Assembly: GCA_947384955.1 (NCBI GenBank)
Contig: CANDJC010000001.1
Span: 99,623-163,622 of the forward strand
Direction: 5' to 3'
Length of the DNA stretch: 64,000 bases
DNA from: an uncultured Eubacterium sp.
GTDB lineage: Bacteria > Bacillota > Clostridia > Lachnospirales > Lachnospiraceae
The position numbers and the translations under genes were made by a program. Below, in pieces: positions 54,220 through 63,951 of this stretch. The notes under the pieces are model-generated. The model ran no database searches, was not told the DNA's origin, and saw only the letters and a program-made list of their open reading frames with translations. Positions within the stretch are counted from its first letter, which is position 1. Each line of letters starts with the position of its first letter.

Positions 54220-57200
54220 TGGCAGAAATAAGAATCAAGACAGCCAGGCGGGTTGTTCCTATGATTTACGCATATACCACTCCTGAAATTGCAAGACATA
54301 ATGGCTGGACAAAAATAGGATATACGGAACAGGCGGTAGAAAAGCGTCTGAAACAGCAGGCGCACACAGTAGATGTTATTTACCATGAAGAATGGAAAGG
54401 GAATGCTGTATATGATGATGGCTCCGGTGAAATTTTCAGCGATAAAGATTTCCATGTATATTTGAGAAAACTGGGAATTGAAAATAATCGGGCAAATGAA
54501 TGGTTTCACATAAGCGGCGCTGATTCTCAGAAGAGATTTTTTGAGTTTCGCTCTAATCGCGGTATTATAAAGGCGGAAGATACTGTTATTCCCTATACTC
54601 TGCGGGATGAACAGGAGACTGCGGTGGAACAGACGGCAAAATATTTTAAGTCGGGCATAGGAAAGGAATTCCTATGGAATGCAAAACCGAGATTTGGAAA
54701 AACATTGTCTGTCTATGAACTGTGCAGGAAAATGGAGGTGCAGAGTGTCCTGATTGTTACGAACCGCCCCGCGATTGCCAATTCATGGTATTCTGATTAT
54801 GTGAAGTTTCTTGGGACGGAATCGGGCTATCAGTTTGTCAGTAATGCGGACTCTTTAAAAGGGAAAAGGCTGGCTGTTTCACGTGAAGCCTATGTAAAGG
54901 AGAACTCCGTTTCGGATAATCCATATAATTGTATTGAATTTGTCAGCTTGCAGGATTTAAAAGGCTCCCTGTATTTTGGCGGAGATTATGATAAATTAAA
55001 AGAAGCTGCGGATATGAACTGGGATTTGCTGGTGATAGATGAAGCACATGAGGGCGTAGATACTTATAAAACGGATGTGGCGTTTGAACATATCAGCAGA
55101 AAGTACACGCTTCATTTGTCCGGCACGCCTTTTAAAGCGCTTGCAAACAATAAATTTCCAGATGATGCGGTCTTTCACTGGACATATGCAGATGAACAGT
55201 CGGCAAAACGCGATTGGAATTCAAAGGAAGGAGATGAAAATCCATATGCAGCACTTCCGCAGCTTAACATGTTCACTTATCAGATGTCGAAGATTATCAG
55301 GGATGAGTTAGAACAGGGAATTGAAATTCAGGGAGAAACGGAAGAATATGCTTTTGACCTAAATCTTTTCTTTGAAACTAAAAACGGACAGTTCATACAT
55401 GACAGTTCGGTGGACAAATTTCTGGATGCCATGACGACACAGCCCAAATTTCCTTTTTCAACAGAGGAACTGCGGAATGAGTTAAAGCACACATTCTGGC
55501 TTTTAAACCGCGTGGACAGCGCTAAGGCACTGGCAAAGAAACTTGAAAATCATTCGGTCTTTGGCGAATACAAAATAGTTCTTGCTGCCGGAGATGGAAT
55601 CATGAATGATGATGGAATGAGTTCTTTAGAGGAAAGCAGAAAATCTTTTGATAAAGCTGTAGCGGCTGTGAAGAATTATGAAAAGACGATTACTCTGTCT
55701 GTCGGGCAGCTGACGACAGGCGTTACAATTCCTGAATGGACGGCGGTGCTGATGCTGAGCAATGTGAAAAGTCCGTCTTTTTATATGCAGGCCGCGTTCA
55801 GGGCGCAGAATCCATGCCTTTTTGCTAAAGACGGAGAATTTTATCGTAAAAAAAATGCTTATGTATTTGACTTTGACCCAGCGCGTACGCTTATGATATT
55901 TGAAGAGTTTGCAAACGATTTATCTGCAAAAAATTCTGACGGGCGCGGGGATGCAGGAATACGAAAAGAAAATGTGAAGGAACTGCTGAATTTCTTTCCG
56001 GTTATTGGCGAAGATGAAAACGGGGAAATGACAGAACTGGATGCGGAAAAAGTATTGTCCATACCTCGGAAAATCCGTTCTCAGGAAGTCGTGAGAAGGG
56101 GATTTATGAGCGATTTCCTGTTTCAGAATATTTCTCATGTATTCTATGCACCGAAAGAAGTCATTGATATTATTACGTCTTTTACACCGGTTCAGGAGCC
56201 GGGCAAAAAAGCAGACATAACACCTGATACACGGACAGAGCTTTCTTTAAATGAGAATGGAGAAGTATCTTTAGAAGAAGGATATGTGATTGGAAAGTCG
56301 GCGGAACTATTCGGGAAAAAGATATATGATACGATTCCGGACAAACTGAATGATGTGATATCGGATATGAATATGGTACGGGATTTTGCGGGATACTCTG
56401 CTGAAAAGCTGAAGCAGACATTACATACAGAAGCTGTGAAAGCTATTATTGATACAGTAAAAGAGGAATACGCCTCGGATATGAGAAGTTCTGCCCGAAA
56501 TCAGATAGAACGCAGGCTGAAAGACGAAACGGATTCGCTGGTTAATAAGGCGTTCGGCAATTATAAGATTGAGGCGAATACCATAGAAAAAGAAAGACAG
56601 GAAGCATTAAAGAATCGTGCTGCCGCTGACAGGAGCGCGGAGGAAGTCAGCCAGGAGTTTGACAGGCGACAGGAAGAAGCTGCTTCAAGATTGCAGGAAG
56701 CTTTAAATTCATCCATCAGCGGCTTCGTAAAAACTGCCAGTGAGGAAGTGGTAAGAACTGTAGAGACCAGCAAAAAGGAACACGAGAAAAAGGAAATAGA
56801 GGATTCTGTAAAAGACCATTTGAGAGGATTTTCAAGAACGATACCGTCATTTCTCATGGCGTATGGAACAGAAGAAACGACTCTTGAGAATTTCGACACA
56901 ATTATTCCAGATGAAGTATTTGAGGAAGTGACAAGCATTTCACTTGCGCAGTTTCGTTTTTTAAGAGACGGAGGAACTTATACCAGCGAACAGACGGGTG
57001 AGGAGGAACGGTTTGAGGGCGGGATGTTTGATGCGGCGGTGTTTAATGATTCTGTCAGAGAGTTCCTGAATTTAAAAAGGAAACTGGCAGATTATTTTGA
57101 CGAGGACAGCACAGAGGATATTTTCGACTATATTCCGCCGCAGAAAACGAACCAGATTTTTACGCCAAAGCAGGTAGTGAAAAAGATGGCTGATATGCTG

Positions 57201-57542
57201 GAACAGGAAAATCCGGGGTGCTTTGATATGCCGGACAGGACATTTATTGATTTGTATATGAAGTCTGGTTTATACATGACAGAAATTATAAAGCGGCTGT
57301 ATCAGAGCAATGCTTTGAAAGAGCGGTTTCCGAAAAAAGAGGAACGGTTACGGCATATTTTTGAAAAACAGGTATACGGTCTGGCACCAACGGAGATTAT
57401 CTATAAAATTGCAACGGGTTATATTCTTGGATTTGATGAAAATGCTGTCATTACGAAGCATAATTTCCGCCAGGCGGATGCTTTGAAGTATGCGAAAAAT
57501 GGAACCCTGGAAGAAATGCTGGATGAGATTTATAAGGAGTGA
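54219..57542 (+). CDS. GIY-YIG-like nuclease / SF2 helicase with C-terminal methyltransferase-like tail
   Basis: This 1107-aa restriction protein has at least three parts. Residues about 17-110 look like a GIY-YIG (T5orf172-type) nuclease: IYAYTTPEIARHNG, WTKIGYTEQAVEKRL, ending NEWFHI. Residues about 125-560 are a superfamily 2 helicase: Walker A NAKPRFGKTLSVYE, DEAH in LLVIDEAHEG, HLSGTPFKAL, and SVGQLTTGVTIPEW with MQAAFRAQNP. A charged helical linker follows. The last about 140 residues (TNQIFTPKQVVKKMADML, TFIDLYMKSGLYMTEI, YGLAPTEIIYKIATGY) resemble motifs X and I of an adenine methyltransferase. It would translocate and cut DNA lacking the cognate mark. Confidence 0.75.
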   Translation: MAEIRIKTARRVVPMIYAYTTPEIARHNGWTKIGYTEQAVEKRLKQQAHTVDVIYHEEWKGNAVYDDGSGEIFSDKDFHVYLRKLGIENNRANEWFHISGADSQKRFFEFRSNRGIIKAEDTVIPYTLRDEQETAVEQTAKYFKSGIGKEFLWNAKPRFGKTLSVYELCRKMEVQSVLIVTNRPAIANSWYSDYVKFLGTESGYQFVSNADSLKGKRLAVSREAYVKENSVSDNPYNCIEFVSLQDLKGSLYFGGDYDKLKEAADMNWDLLVIDEAHEGVDTYKTDVAFEHISRKYTLHLSGTPFKALANNKFPDDAVFHWTYADEQSAKRDWNSKEGDENPYAALPQLNMFTYQMSKIIRDELEQGIEIQGETEEYAFDLNLFFETKNGQFIHDSSVDKFLDAMTTQPKFPFSTEELRNELKHTFWLLNRVDSAKALAKKLENHSVFGEYKIVLAAGDGIMNDDGMSSLEESRKSFDKAVAAVKNYEKTITLSVGQLTTGVTIPEWTAVLMLSNVKSPSFYMQAAFRAQNPCLFAKDGEFYRKKNAYVFDFDPARTLMIFEEFANDLSAKNSDGRGDAGIRKENVKELLNFFPVIGEDENGEMTELDAEKVLSIPRKIRSQEVVRRGFMSDFLFQNISHVFYAPKEVIDIITSFTPVQEPGKKADITPDTRTELSLNENGEVSLEEGYVIGKSAELFGKKIYDTIPDKLNDVISDMNMVRDFAGYSAEKLKQTLHTEAVKAIIDTVKEEYASDMRSSARNQIERRLKDETDSLVNKAFGNYKIEANTIEKERQEALKNRAAADRSAEEVSQEFDRRQEEAASRLQEALNSSISGFVKTASEEVVRTVETSKKEHEKKEIEDSVKDHLRGFSRTIPSFLMAYGTEETTLENFDTIIPDEVFEEVTSISLAQFRFLRDGGTYTSEQTGEEERFEGGMFDAAVFNDSVREFLNLKRKLADYFDEDSTEDIFDYIPPQKTNQIFTPKQVVKKMADMLEQENPGCFDMPDRTFIDLYMKSGLYMTEIIKRLYQSNALKERFPKKEERLRHIFEKQVYGLAPTEIIYKIATGYILGFDENAVITKHNFRQADALKYAKNGTLEEMLDEIYKE

Positions 57543-57626
57543 GAAAGCAGCATTTGAGCGTTTTGAAATGTCCTGCGAGTATTCAGGACTTGGAAAGGCA
57601 GTGGCAGTTTGAATGGAGATGAGCTT

Positions 57627-59411
57627 ATGAACCTGACAAATTTTTTAAAACAGACAGATGCTGCCGCAGCACAGTATTCAGCAGAACAGCTTGCTGCATT
57701 TATTCATGATATCGGGAGAGTATTACCGGAACATTACAGAGAAGATTTTCTGAGGAAATTAAAAGCAATAGGTAAAAAAGCAGAGAAAGAGCCGGATGCA
57801 GACGCAGATGCAGAGGACGGGCCTGAGTTTGACGGGATGTATCAGCAGGTCAGAAATAATTTGAAAATCATAGATTCACAGGAAATCACGATTACCGGAA
57901 TATTGAACGAAGAATATGACGAATGGTACAGCGACAGCGGCGAAGAATTTTATTATGAGGACAGCAGCGGTATTTCGGACATGCTGGCGGAGGCCTGTGA
58001 TTTTGTTCATGTCTGTATGGACACCGAGCGGTATAAAGAAGGCTTCGAAATAGGAAAGCAGCTGTTTTTAATGGAGATTTTATGTGAGAATGAATATGGA
58101 GACACAGAGTTTTCGATTGGAGAGCTAGTGTATCACGAGCTGTTACAGCGTGATTTAGTGCAGGTAATTCTTGATACGGCGTATTGTGCATATCATGCGG
58201 TACCGTTAAAGAAACGGGCTGAGACATTGTATGGGGTGATTGTGAATGCCGGGAAGGACGAGATTACGTTAGAAGCAGTTATGCAGCATGGAGACGGGGA
58301 ACTGCCTGAATTTAAGGAGTTTCTGACACTCTGGATTCATTATCTCGGGGAGAAAACAGGGCGTGATGCGCAGCGGCTTATTTTGGAAGCGGCCGGTCTG
58401 CTGAACGATGCTCATGCGGCTATGCGGTATGCTGAGAAATATGCGGCTGTTCATCCGGGATTATTTTTGAATTTATTAGAAAATGAGAAATATTCGAATG
58501 CGGGTGACAGGGTATTCATAGGCCTGGAAGCAGTCAGGAGGATACCAAAGAAATATATGATACGCAGCAGAGTGGCTTTAAAGACGGCAGAGTATATCAT
58601 TGAAGCAGATGCGGAACTGTCTTTGCTGGATAAGTGCTATTTTGCGGCATATGAATCGGATACATCTGCATTAAATTATCTGCGCGTACTGCTAAACGGA
58701 GCCGGGACGGAAGAGATAAAAGAAAAGCTTCGGAAAGTATTTGTGCCGTTATCGGTTCGTGAAAGCGGCAGTTCTTACAGTGTGTCTGGAAGAGGCGGCT
58801 TTTACTCTGAAATGGAAGAAAATAAACCGGACAGCAATATGATTTTGCTGCTCAGATTTTTGGACGGACAGTTTGCGGATGTGTTAGCGAAAGGTCTGAA
58901 CAATTCGAAAGCATTAGGGTGGTCAGGCACTTTCATGAAACAGGGAATCGCATTGTATCTGCTCTGTTCTTATGAAGGGAAGCGGGGCGGCAAAGGAATC
59001 GCTGCGATGGCAGGCATAGTAAAGAGCGCAATGAATTTTTCGGCAGAAGAATACCGGAAGGGTATCTGTGACTGTAATGCAGAAAATGATAATGATTTAT
59101 TCTGGGAATTATTTTTGAAATGGAAATCAAAAGTGCCGATGGAGCCTGATATCAGAACGCGTGCAGTAAAGAAAATAACGGGTCTGCTTGAAAAACGGAC
59201 AGAAGGAATTATGGAAGCAAACCGCAGAAATTATTACGGAGAATGTGCAGCCTATATTGCCGCATTGGGCGAGGTACAGGAGTCTTTGGGAGAGGCAGGT
59301 GCAAAGCAAAAACTGATGACATCCTATAAAGATAAGTATTCCAGAAGGAGTGCATTCCGGCAGGAACTGAGAAATTATGGCTGGATGGATGTCAGGAAAA
59401 AATATAAATAG
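57627..59411 (+). CDS. 594-aa helical protein of unknown function at the end of the defence island
   Basis: I do not recognise this protein. It is predominantly helical, with an acidic segment near residues 55-115 (DADADAEDGPEFDG, SDSGEEFYYEDSSG) and degenerate TPR/HEAT-like pairs of helices afterward (for example AHAAMRYAEKYAAVHPGLFL). The basic C-terminus reads RQELRNYGWMDVRKKYK. No signal peptide or membrane span. ATG 57627 after GGAGATGAG is preferred to the TTG at 57609. It follows the helicase gene by 84 bp in the same direction and may be an accessory scaffold of the restriction module, or an unrelated neighbour. Confidence 0.5.
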   Translation: MNLTNFLKQTDAAAAQYSAEQLAAFIHDIGRVLPEHYREDFLRKLKAIGKKAEKEPDADADAEDGPEFDGMYQQVRNNLKIIDSQEITITGILNEEYDEWYSDSGEEFYYEDSSGISDMLAEACDFVHVCMDTERYKEGFEIGKQLFLMEILCENEYGDTEFSIGELVYHELLQRDLVQVILDTAYCAYHAVPLKKRAETLYGVIVNAGKDEITLEAVMQHGDGELPEFKEFLTLWIHYLGEKTGRDAQRLILEAAGLLNDAHAAMRYAEKYAAVHPGLFLNLLENEKYSNAGDRVFIGLEAVRRIPKKYMIRSRVALKTAEYIIEADAELSLLDKCYFAAYESDTSALNYLRVLLNGAGTEEIKEKLRKVFVPLSVRESGSSYSVSGRGGFYSEMEENKPDSNMILLLRFLDGQFADVLAKGLNNSKALGWSGTFMKQGIALYLLCSYEGKRGGKGIAAMAGIVKSAMNFSAEEYRKGICDCNAENDNDLFWELFLKWKSKVPMEPDIRTRAVKKITGLLEKRTEGIMEANRRNYYGECAAYIAALGEVQESLGEAGAKQKLMTSYKDKYSRRSAFRQELRNYGWMDVRKKYK

Positions 59412-59471
59412 AGGATTGTACTGCCTTAATGAAACATTTTAGAAAATCATGAGATTGTCAGGGAGGAAAAA

Positions 59472-59690
59472 ATGGCTGATATAAAATTTGAAATTAAAAA
59501 AGAACTCGGAACACTTTCCGAGAGTGCAAAAGGGTGGAAAAAGGAAATCAATTTCATTTCATGGAACGGAGCAGCACCAAAATACGATATCAGGGACTGG
59601 TCGCCGAATCATGAGAAGATGGGAAAAGGAATTACTCTGACAGCAGAGGAGGCAGGGGCACTGGCTGAGATTTTATCGAAGCTGTCCTGA
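59472..59690 (+). CDS. YdbC family protein (PC4-like fold)
   Basis: This 72-aa protein matches YdbC of lactic bacteria and Clostridia, a small single-stranded nucleic-acid binding protein related to the PC4 coactivator. It begins IKFEIKKELGTLSESAKGWKKE, with the typical INFISWNGAAPKYDIRDWSP core and HEKMGKGITLTAEEA. The start follows CAGGGAGGAAAAA. It is a common housekeeping-type gene and marks the end of the defence island. Confidence 0.85.
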   Translation: MADIKFEIKKELGTLSESAKGWKKEINFISWNGAAPKYDIRDWSPNHEKMGKGITLTAEEAGALAEILSKLS

Positions 59691-59712
59691 TACATAAGAA
59701 AGGAGAAAAATT

Positions 59713-60087
59713 ATGCTGTTTTTGCAGTATCCAAAGTGTTCCACTTGTCAGAAGGCTAAAAAATGGCTGAATGCACATCAGGCTGTATATACGGAGCGTC
59801 ATATTGCGGAAGACCGCCCTTCATACGAGGAATTAAAACAGTGGCATGAAAAAAGCGGACTGCCGCTGAAGCGGTTTTTTAATACAAGCGGAGTGCTGTA
59901 TAAAGAAATGAAGTTAAAAGACAGGCTGCCTGCTATGAGTGAGGAAGAGCAGCTGCAGCTTCTTGCATCGAACGGGATGCTTGTAAAGCGTCCGATTCTT
60001 GCAGATGATAATCAGATACTGATAGGCTTTAAGGAAGCAGAATGGGCAGAAAAGCTTGGGGATTCCGGTAATATTGACACAATGTAG
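59713..60087 (+). CDS. ArsC/Spx family protein
   Basis: This 124-aa thioredoxin-fold protein has the N-terminal YPKCSTCQKAKKWL CxxC motif, the ERHIAEDRPSYEELKQW segment, KRFFNTSGVLYKEM and LLASNGMLVKRPIL. These are features of the ArsC-like branch that includes Spx and YffB; the two-cysteine motif and lack of an RNA-polymerase contact block favour a reductase-like protein over the global regulator Spx. Start after AAAGGAGAAAAA, 22 bp after ydbC. Confidence 0.85.
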   Translation: MLFLQYPKCSTCQKAKKWLNAHQAVYTERHIAEDRPSYEELKQWHEKSGLPLKRFFNTSGVLYKEMKLKDRLPAMSEEEQLQLLASNGMLVKRPILADDNQILIGFKEAEWAEKLGDSGNIDTM

Positions 60088-60207
60088 ATTTTCACATTTT
60101 TTTGACGTTCCTGCCAGAAAATGCACGTTCCTGCCAGAAGGATTGTTTTTTTCGAATGTTTTTATATAATTTTACAGGGAGAACTAGAAAAGGAGGAAAC
60201 AATTGCA

Positions 60208-63200
60208 ATGAAACGGCAGAAAGGAAAACAATGTGAACAGACATTACGGGGTTTTGCATCGGTGATTCTATCCGTATGCGTTACGGGACTGGCGTGTTTT
60301 GGGTCCATGCAGAGCACAAATCTGGATACCGCATGGGCACAGGTGCAGATGGAAGAAATAAATTACCGGACTTGTAATGAAAGCGGGCAGGACTGGACAG
60401 TGAAATCGGAGCAGTGTACGGCTGTTACATCGCAGGACCGTGTATGGCAGCAAGGATGGTATGCTGTAAGCGGCAGTGTCGAGATTACGGGCAGTGTTTC
60501 GGTAAACGGACAGGTGCATCTGATTTTAATGGACGGCTGCACGCTGAAGACAAAAGGAATCAAGGTATCCGGTACGGACAGCATTTCTATTTATGCGCAG
60601 TCTGAGGGAAGCATGGCAGGCGTTTTGGAATGTAGAGGAGCGGATTATGCTGCAGGAATAGGCGGTGCAGGTGATGCGGGTACTGGGAATGCAGCTGATA
60701 AAGACAGCGGGCATATTACGATTTACGGCGGCCATATTACGGCGAAGGGAGGTGAGAGCGCTGCAGGAATAGGCGGCGGGCATGGCGGTTCCGGACAGAA
60801 CATTACGATTCACGCAGGAATGGTAACAGCAAAAGGTGGCGGGGGCAATGATGCGAACATACCGGAAGGAAAGACAGGCGGCGCGGGCATTGGCGGCGGC
60901 GGAGCAGGCGGGAGCGGCAGTCTTATCAGAATTAATGGCGGCACTGTGTTGGCAGAAGGTGCAGTGGGTGCTACATTTGATGCAAATGGAGAAGTTGCTA
61001 CTCTCAGCGGCGGCGGTGCGGGCATCGGCGGTGGAAATAATGGAGCAGGAACTTTTATTTCGATTTATGATGGTGAGGTAACAGCAGCTGGCGCGGATGC
61101 AGGCGGCGCAGGCATTGGCGGAGGGACAAATCAGAAAGGTGAAAATATTACTGTCTACGGCGGTACTGTAAATGCCAGCGGCAGCGGTGCAGGCATTGGC
61201 GGCGGCGGTGCAGTTGCTGGGGATTTTGAAGATGGAGCTGGGAGGAATATTTCCATTTATGGAGGCCGTATTACAGCAGCTGGAGGACGACTGGGCGGTG
61301 CAGGCATTGGCGGTGGCTCAGGAGAAGGAAGCAGTATTTCCATTTATGGCGGTACAGTAACAGCAGAGGGAGGACCACAGGACGGCAGCACGGTTGGCGG
61401 TGCAGGCATCGGCGGAAGCTGGAATGCAAAAGGAGAGAATATCATTATCGGCGGCGGAGTGGTAACAGCGACAGGCGGCAGCAGCATGAATATATCAGGT
61501 GGAGCAGGTATTGGTGGCGGCGGAATCAACATCGCATCAGGAACACAGGAATTTGATACAGGGGTAATTATTATTAGCGGCGGTGCAATAATGGCAAAAG
61601 GCGGCAGCAGTACAAACGGATACAGTGGCGCGGGTATCGGCGGCGGAGGCGGCGGAGGCACAGTAAAGTCTGTCAGCATCAGTAATGCAGCTGTATGGGC
61701 ATCGGGCGGAGTGACGAATTCGGCAACGAACGACAGTCAGGCTGCTTCAGCAATCGGTAATGGACTGGGCAGCAGCGGAAGCGGCGGTGCACAGAAGCCA
61801 GAGATTACAAAAACGGATTGTATGGTATTTGAAGGAAATAATGGAACAGTAGCGGGAGCCTTTGTTTATGATGATGACTGTCCGCTGTCCGATAGAAAAG
61901 AAATAGAGATTGTCCCGGAAGCTAATCTGGTTATTGAAAAGGAAAGCAGGCTGGAAGTAGTCAGCGGAAAAGTGTTGATGAATAATGGGAAGATTACCAA
62001 TAACGGTCAGCTTGTGTTAGCCAATAAAAACTGCCTGCGAGGAAATGGCAAACTGGATGGAAACGGGGAATTTTTGCTTGCAGTAGCGAATGAAAATTTC
62101 CTGGACGGGGATTTGGATTTGTGCAAAGAGTATAACAGCCGGAATCAGGCAGAAGAGGTCATTGACTATGTCAAGAAAAAGATAGAAGGTTTTGGAGATG
62201 AGCTGTACGGAAAGACATTTAAAATGAATCCAGGCGAATATACGAATCTGCCAGAAGAGATGAGAAATTTCGGTATATATTCGATTACATGTGAAGGCGG
62301 TCAGATTGATTATACCATTAAAAAATTTCCGCTGAAAATAGTCAGCGCCCGCCCGGTTCAAACAAGCAAGACGTATGACGGCAGCGACCAGATTAAGATA
62401 CGTTCGGTGAAAATTTCCGGTGTATTTGACGGGGATATTGTGAGTGTAAATACAGAAAAACTGTACGGGAGTCTCCGCAGCAGTGAGGTAGGAATATATG
62501 ATTATGTGGTATTGAAGAATATGGAACTGATAGGAAAGGATGCTCGTAATTATACATTTCCGGGAGAAGGAGATGCGGGGCTGGAAACAGAAAGTAATAC
62601 ACAGCTGGAGGAAAAATTTGAGATTTATCCGCCTGGTTATGTTCCAGATACAGGCAATAATTCAGGCAGCGATTCAGGTTCTTCTTCCGGGGGATGGGGC
62701 AGCGCCTGGTCTCCGGCAGCCAGACATCCGTTTATCAAAAACTTTCCATTGAAAAGCGGCTGGACGCTGATTCGGCGGGAGGCGGAAGCTGCAGCTTTTG
62801 GAACGCTTCTTGAAATAGACATGAACGGAAATGCCTATGTACCGAAGGAAATGCTGCAGACAGTAAAAGACAGGGACATTCGTCTGCTTTTGGATATGGG
62901 AAAAGGCATTTTATGGCAGATACGCGGACAGGATATCGAGAAAGCTCCGTCTGGCAGCATTGATTTTCCTTCTGTCAGAAAAATCGAGAGTCTGCCGGAC
63001 GCTCTTGCGGCAACAGTATCGGCGGCAGCTGCAAAAAGACCGTCGTTTCAGATTTCCTATATTCTTAAAAAAGCATTTGAATTTCCGGCAGAGCTTGTGA
63101 TACAGGCTGATACCAGCTGTGCGGGGATGTATGCAAATCTGTTTTCGCAGGAAGAAAATGGCGGCTGGAAATGTGTACGTGCTGTGGCTGTCGGTACAGA

Positions 63201-63831
63201 TGGAACGGTAAGACTGACGGTAAAGGACGCTGTGGACGGTATTCTTATACTGGATGAAAAAGATTACACGCCTAAAATTCAGACACTGCCGGTGGAAACG
63301 CTGTACGAAGCGCAGATACAGACAGACGGAAGTATCAAAATAACGGCCAGTGATGGCAGTCCGGTATCAAACCGTTTTGTTACGACAGAGGATGGCAGGC
63401 TGTATTATGCACAGGCAGACGGAATGGCGGCAAGAAACAGAGTTATTACGGTGAGCGGGCGTAAATACTTTGCGCAGAAGAACGGAATCATTGCAAAAAG
63501 CGGATTCTTCGTAACAAGGACTGGAAATAAAGTGTATGCGCGCTCGAACGGGGAACTGATGACGGACAAAATTTTTCAGGCAGGAGGAAAGCGCTATTAT
63601 GCGAAACCTTCCGGCGCAGTGGCAAAGGGAAGATTTTTTCGTACACAGTCAGGAAAGCAGGTTTATGCAAAGGCGTCAGGCGTGCTCGTGACGAATAAAA
63701 TTTTCCGTGTAAGAGGAAAGCGGTTTTATGCGGATAAAAAAGGAATTATAGCGTCTGACAGATGGGTACGTGTGGGAAATAAAAAATATTACTGCAGCTC
63801 ATCAGGGAAAATTACGAAAGTTAAAAAGTAA
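60208..63831 (+). CDS. large secreted repeat protein with cell-wall-binding C-terminus
   Basis: This 1207-aa exported protein begins with a signal peptide (KRQKGKQCEQTLRGF, a hydrophobic core, and cleavage near AWA). Residues about 100-560 carry ten AGIGGG-type loops alternating with short strands of the form ISIYGGxVTAxG, suggesting a beta-helix or carbohydrate-binding stack. A YDG-type Ig-like domain (TSKTYDGSDQIKI) comes near residue 725, and a Ser/Gly linker near residue 825. The last about 150 residues are five or more GxxYYAxxxG cell-wall-binding repeats like those of choline- or glucan-binding proteins. ATG 60208 after AAAGGAGGAAAC is chosen. It is probably a surface adhesin; no enzyme active site is seen. 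Confidence 0.8.
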   Translation: MKRQKGKQCEQTLRGFASVILSVCVTGLACFGSMQSTNLDTAWAQVQMEEINYRTCNESGQDWTVKSEQCTAVTSQDRVWQQGWYAVSGSVEITGSVSVNGQVHLILMDGCTLKTKGIKVSGTDSISIYAQSEGSMAGVLECRGADYAAGIGGAGDAGTGNAADKDSGHITIYGGHITAKGGESAAGIGGGHGGSGQNITIHAGMVTAKGGGGNDANIPEGKTGGAGIGGGGAGGSGSLIRINGGTVLAEGAVGATFDANGEVATLSGGGAGIGGGNNGAGTFISIYDGEVTAAGADAGGAGIGGGTNQKGENITVYGGTVNASGSGAGIGGGGAVAGDFEDGAGRNISIYGGRITAAGGRLGGAGIGGGSGEGSSISIYGGTVTAEGGPQDGSTVGGAGIGGSWNAKGENIIIGGGVVTATGGSSMNISGGAGIGGGGINIASGTQEFDTGVIIISGGAIMAKGGSSTNGYSGAGIGGGGGGGTVKSVSISNAAVWASGGVTNSATNDSQAASAIGNGLGSSGSGGAQKPEITKTDCMVFEGNNGTVAGAFVYDDDCPLSDRKEIEIVPEANLVIEKESRLEVVSGKVLMNNGKITNNGQLVLANKNCLRGNGKLDGNGEFLLAVANENFLDGDLDLCKEYNSRNQAEEVIDYVKKKIEGFGDELYGKTFKMNPGEYTNLPEEMRNFGIYSITCEGGQIDYTIKKFPLKIVSARPVQTSKTYDGSDQIKIRSVKISGVFDGDIVSVNTEKLYGSLRSSEVGIYDYVVLKNMELIGKDARNYTFPGEGDAGLETESNTQLEEKFEIYPPGYVPDTGNNSGSDSGSSSGGWGSAWSPAARHPFIKNFPLKSGWTLIRREAEAAAFGTLLEIDMNGNAYVPKEMLQTVKDRDIRLLLDMGKGILWQIRGQDIEKAPSGSIDFPSVRKIESLPDALAATVSAAAAKRPSFQISYILKKAFEFPAELVIQADTSCAGMYANLFSQEENGGWKCVRAVAVGTDGTVRLTVKDAVDGILILDEKDYTPKIQTLPVETLYEAQIQTDGSIKITASDGSPVSNRFVTTEDGRLYYAQADGMAARNRVITVSGRKYFAQKNGIIAKSGFFVTRTGNKVYARSNGELMTDKIFQAGGKRYYAKPSGAVAKGRFFRTQSGKQVYAKASGVLVTNKIFRVRGKRFYADKKGIIASDRWVRVGNKKYYCSSSGKITKVKK

Positions 63832-63843
63832 TATAATCAAAGC

Positions 63844-63891
63844 CGGAGTAAGAACGGCCTGGTATCGCCGGGCTGGACTTGCTCCGATTTT
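63844..63891 (+). terminator. terminator after the secreted protein gene
   Basis: CGGAGTAAG pairs with CTTGCTCCG around an inner GC-rich stem, followed by ATTTT. Confidence 0.75.
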
Positions 63892-63951
63892 GTGCAGGAA
63901 AGAATGTTTACGTGTAACAGTTCGGGGGGGGGTGTTTTGGCTTCGCGGACG

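Noticed and set aside
59713-60087. Global regulator Spx
   Set aside because: Family similarity exists, but the sequence fits the ArsC/YffB-like branch equally well or better, so no symbol was given.
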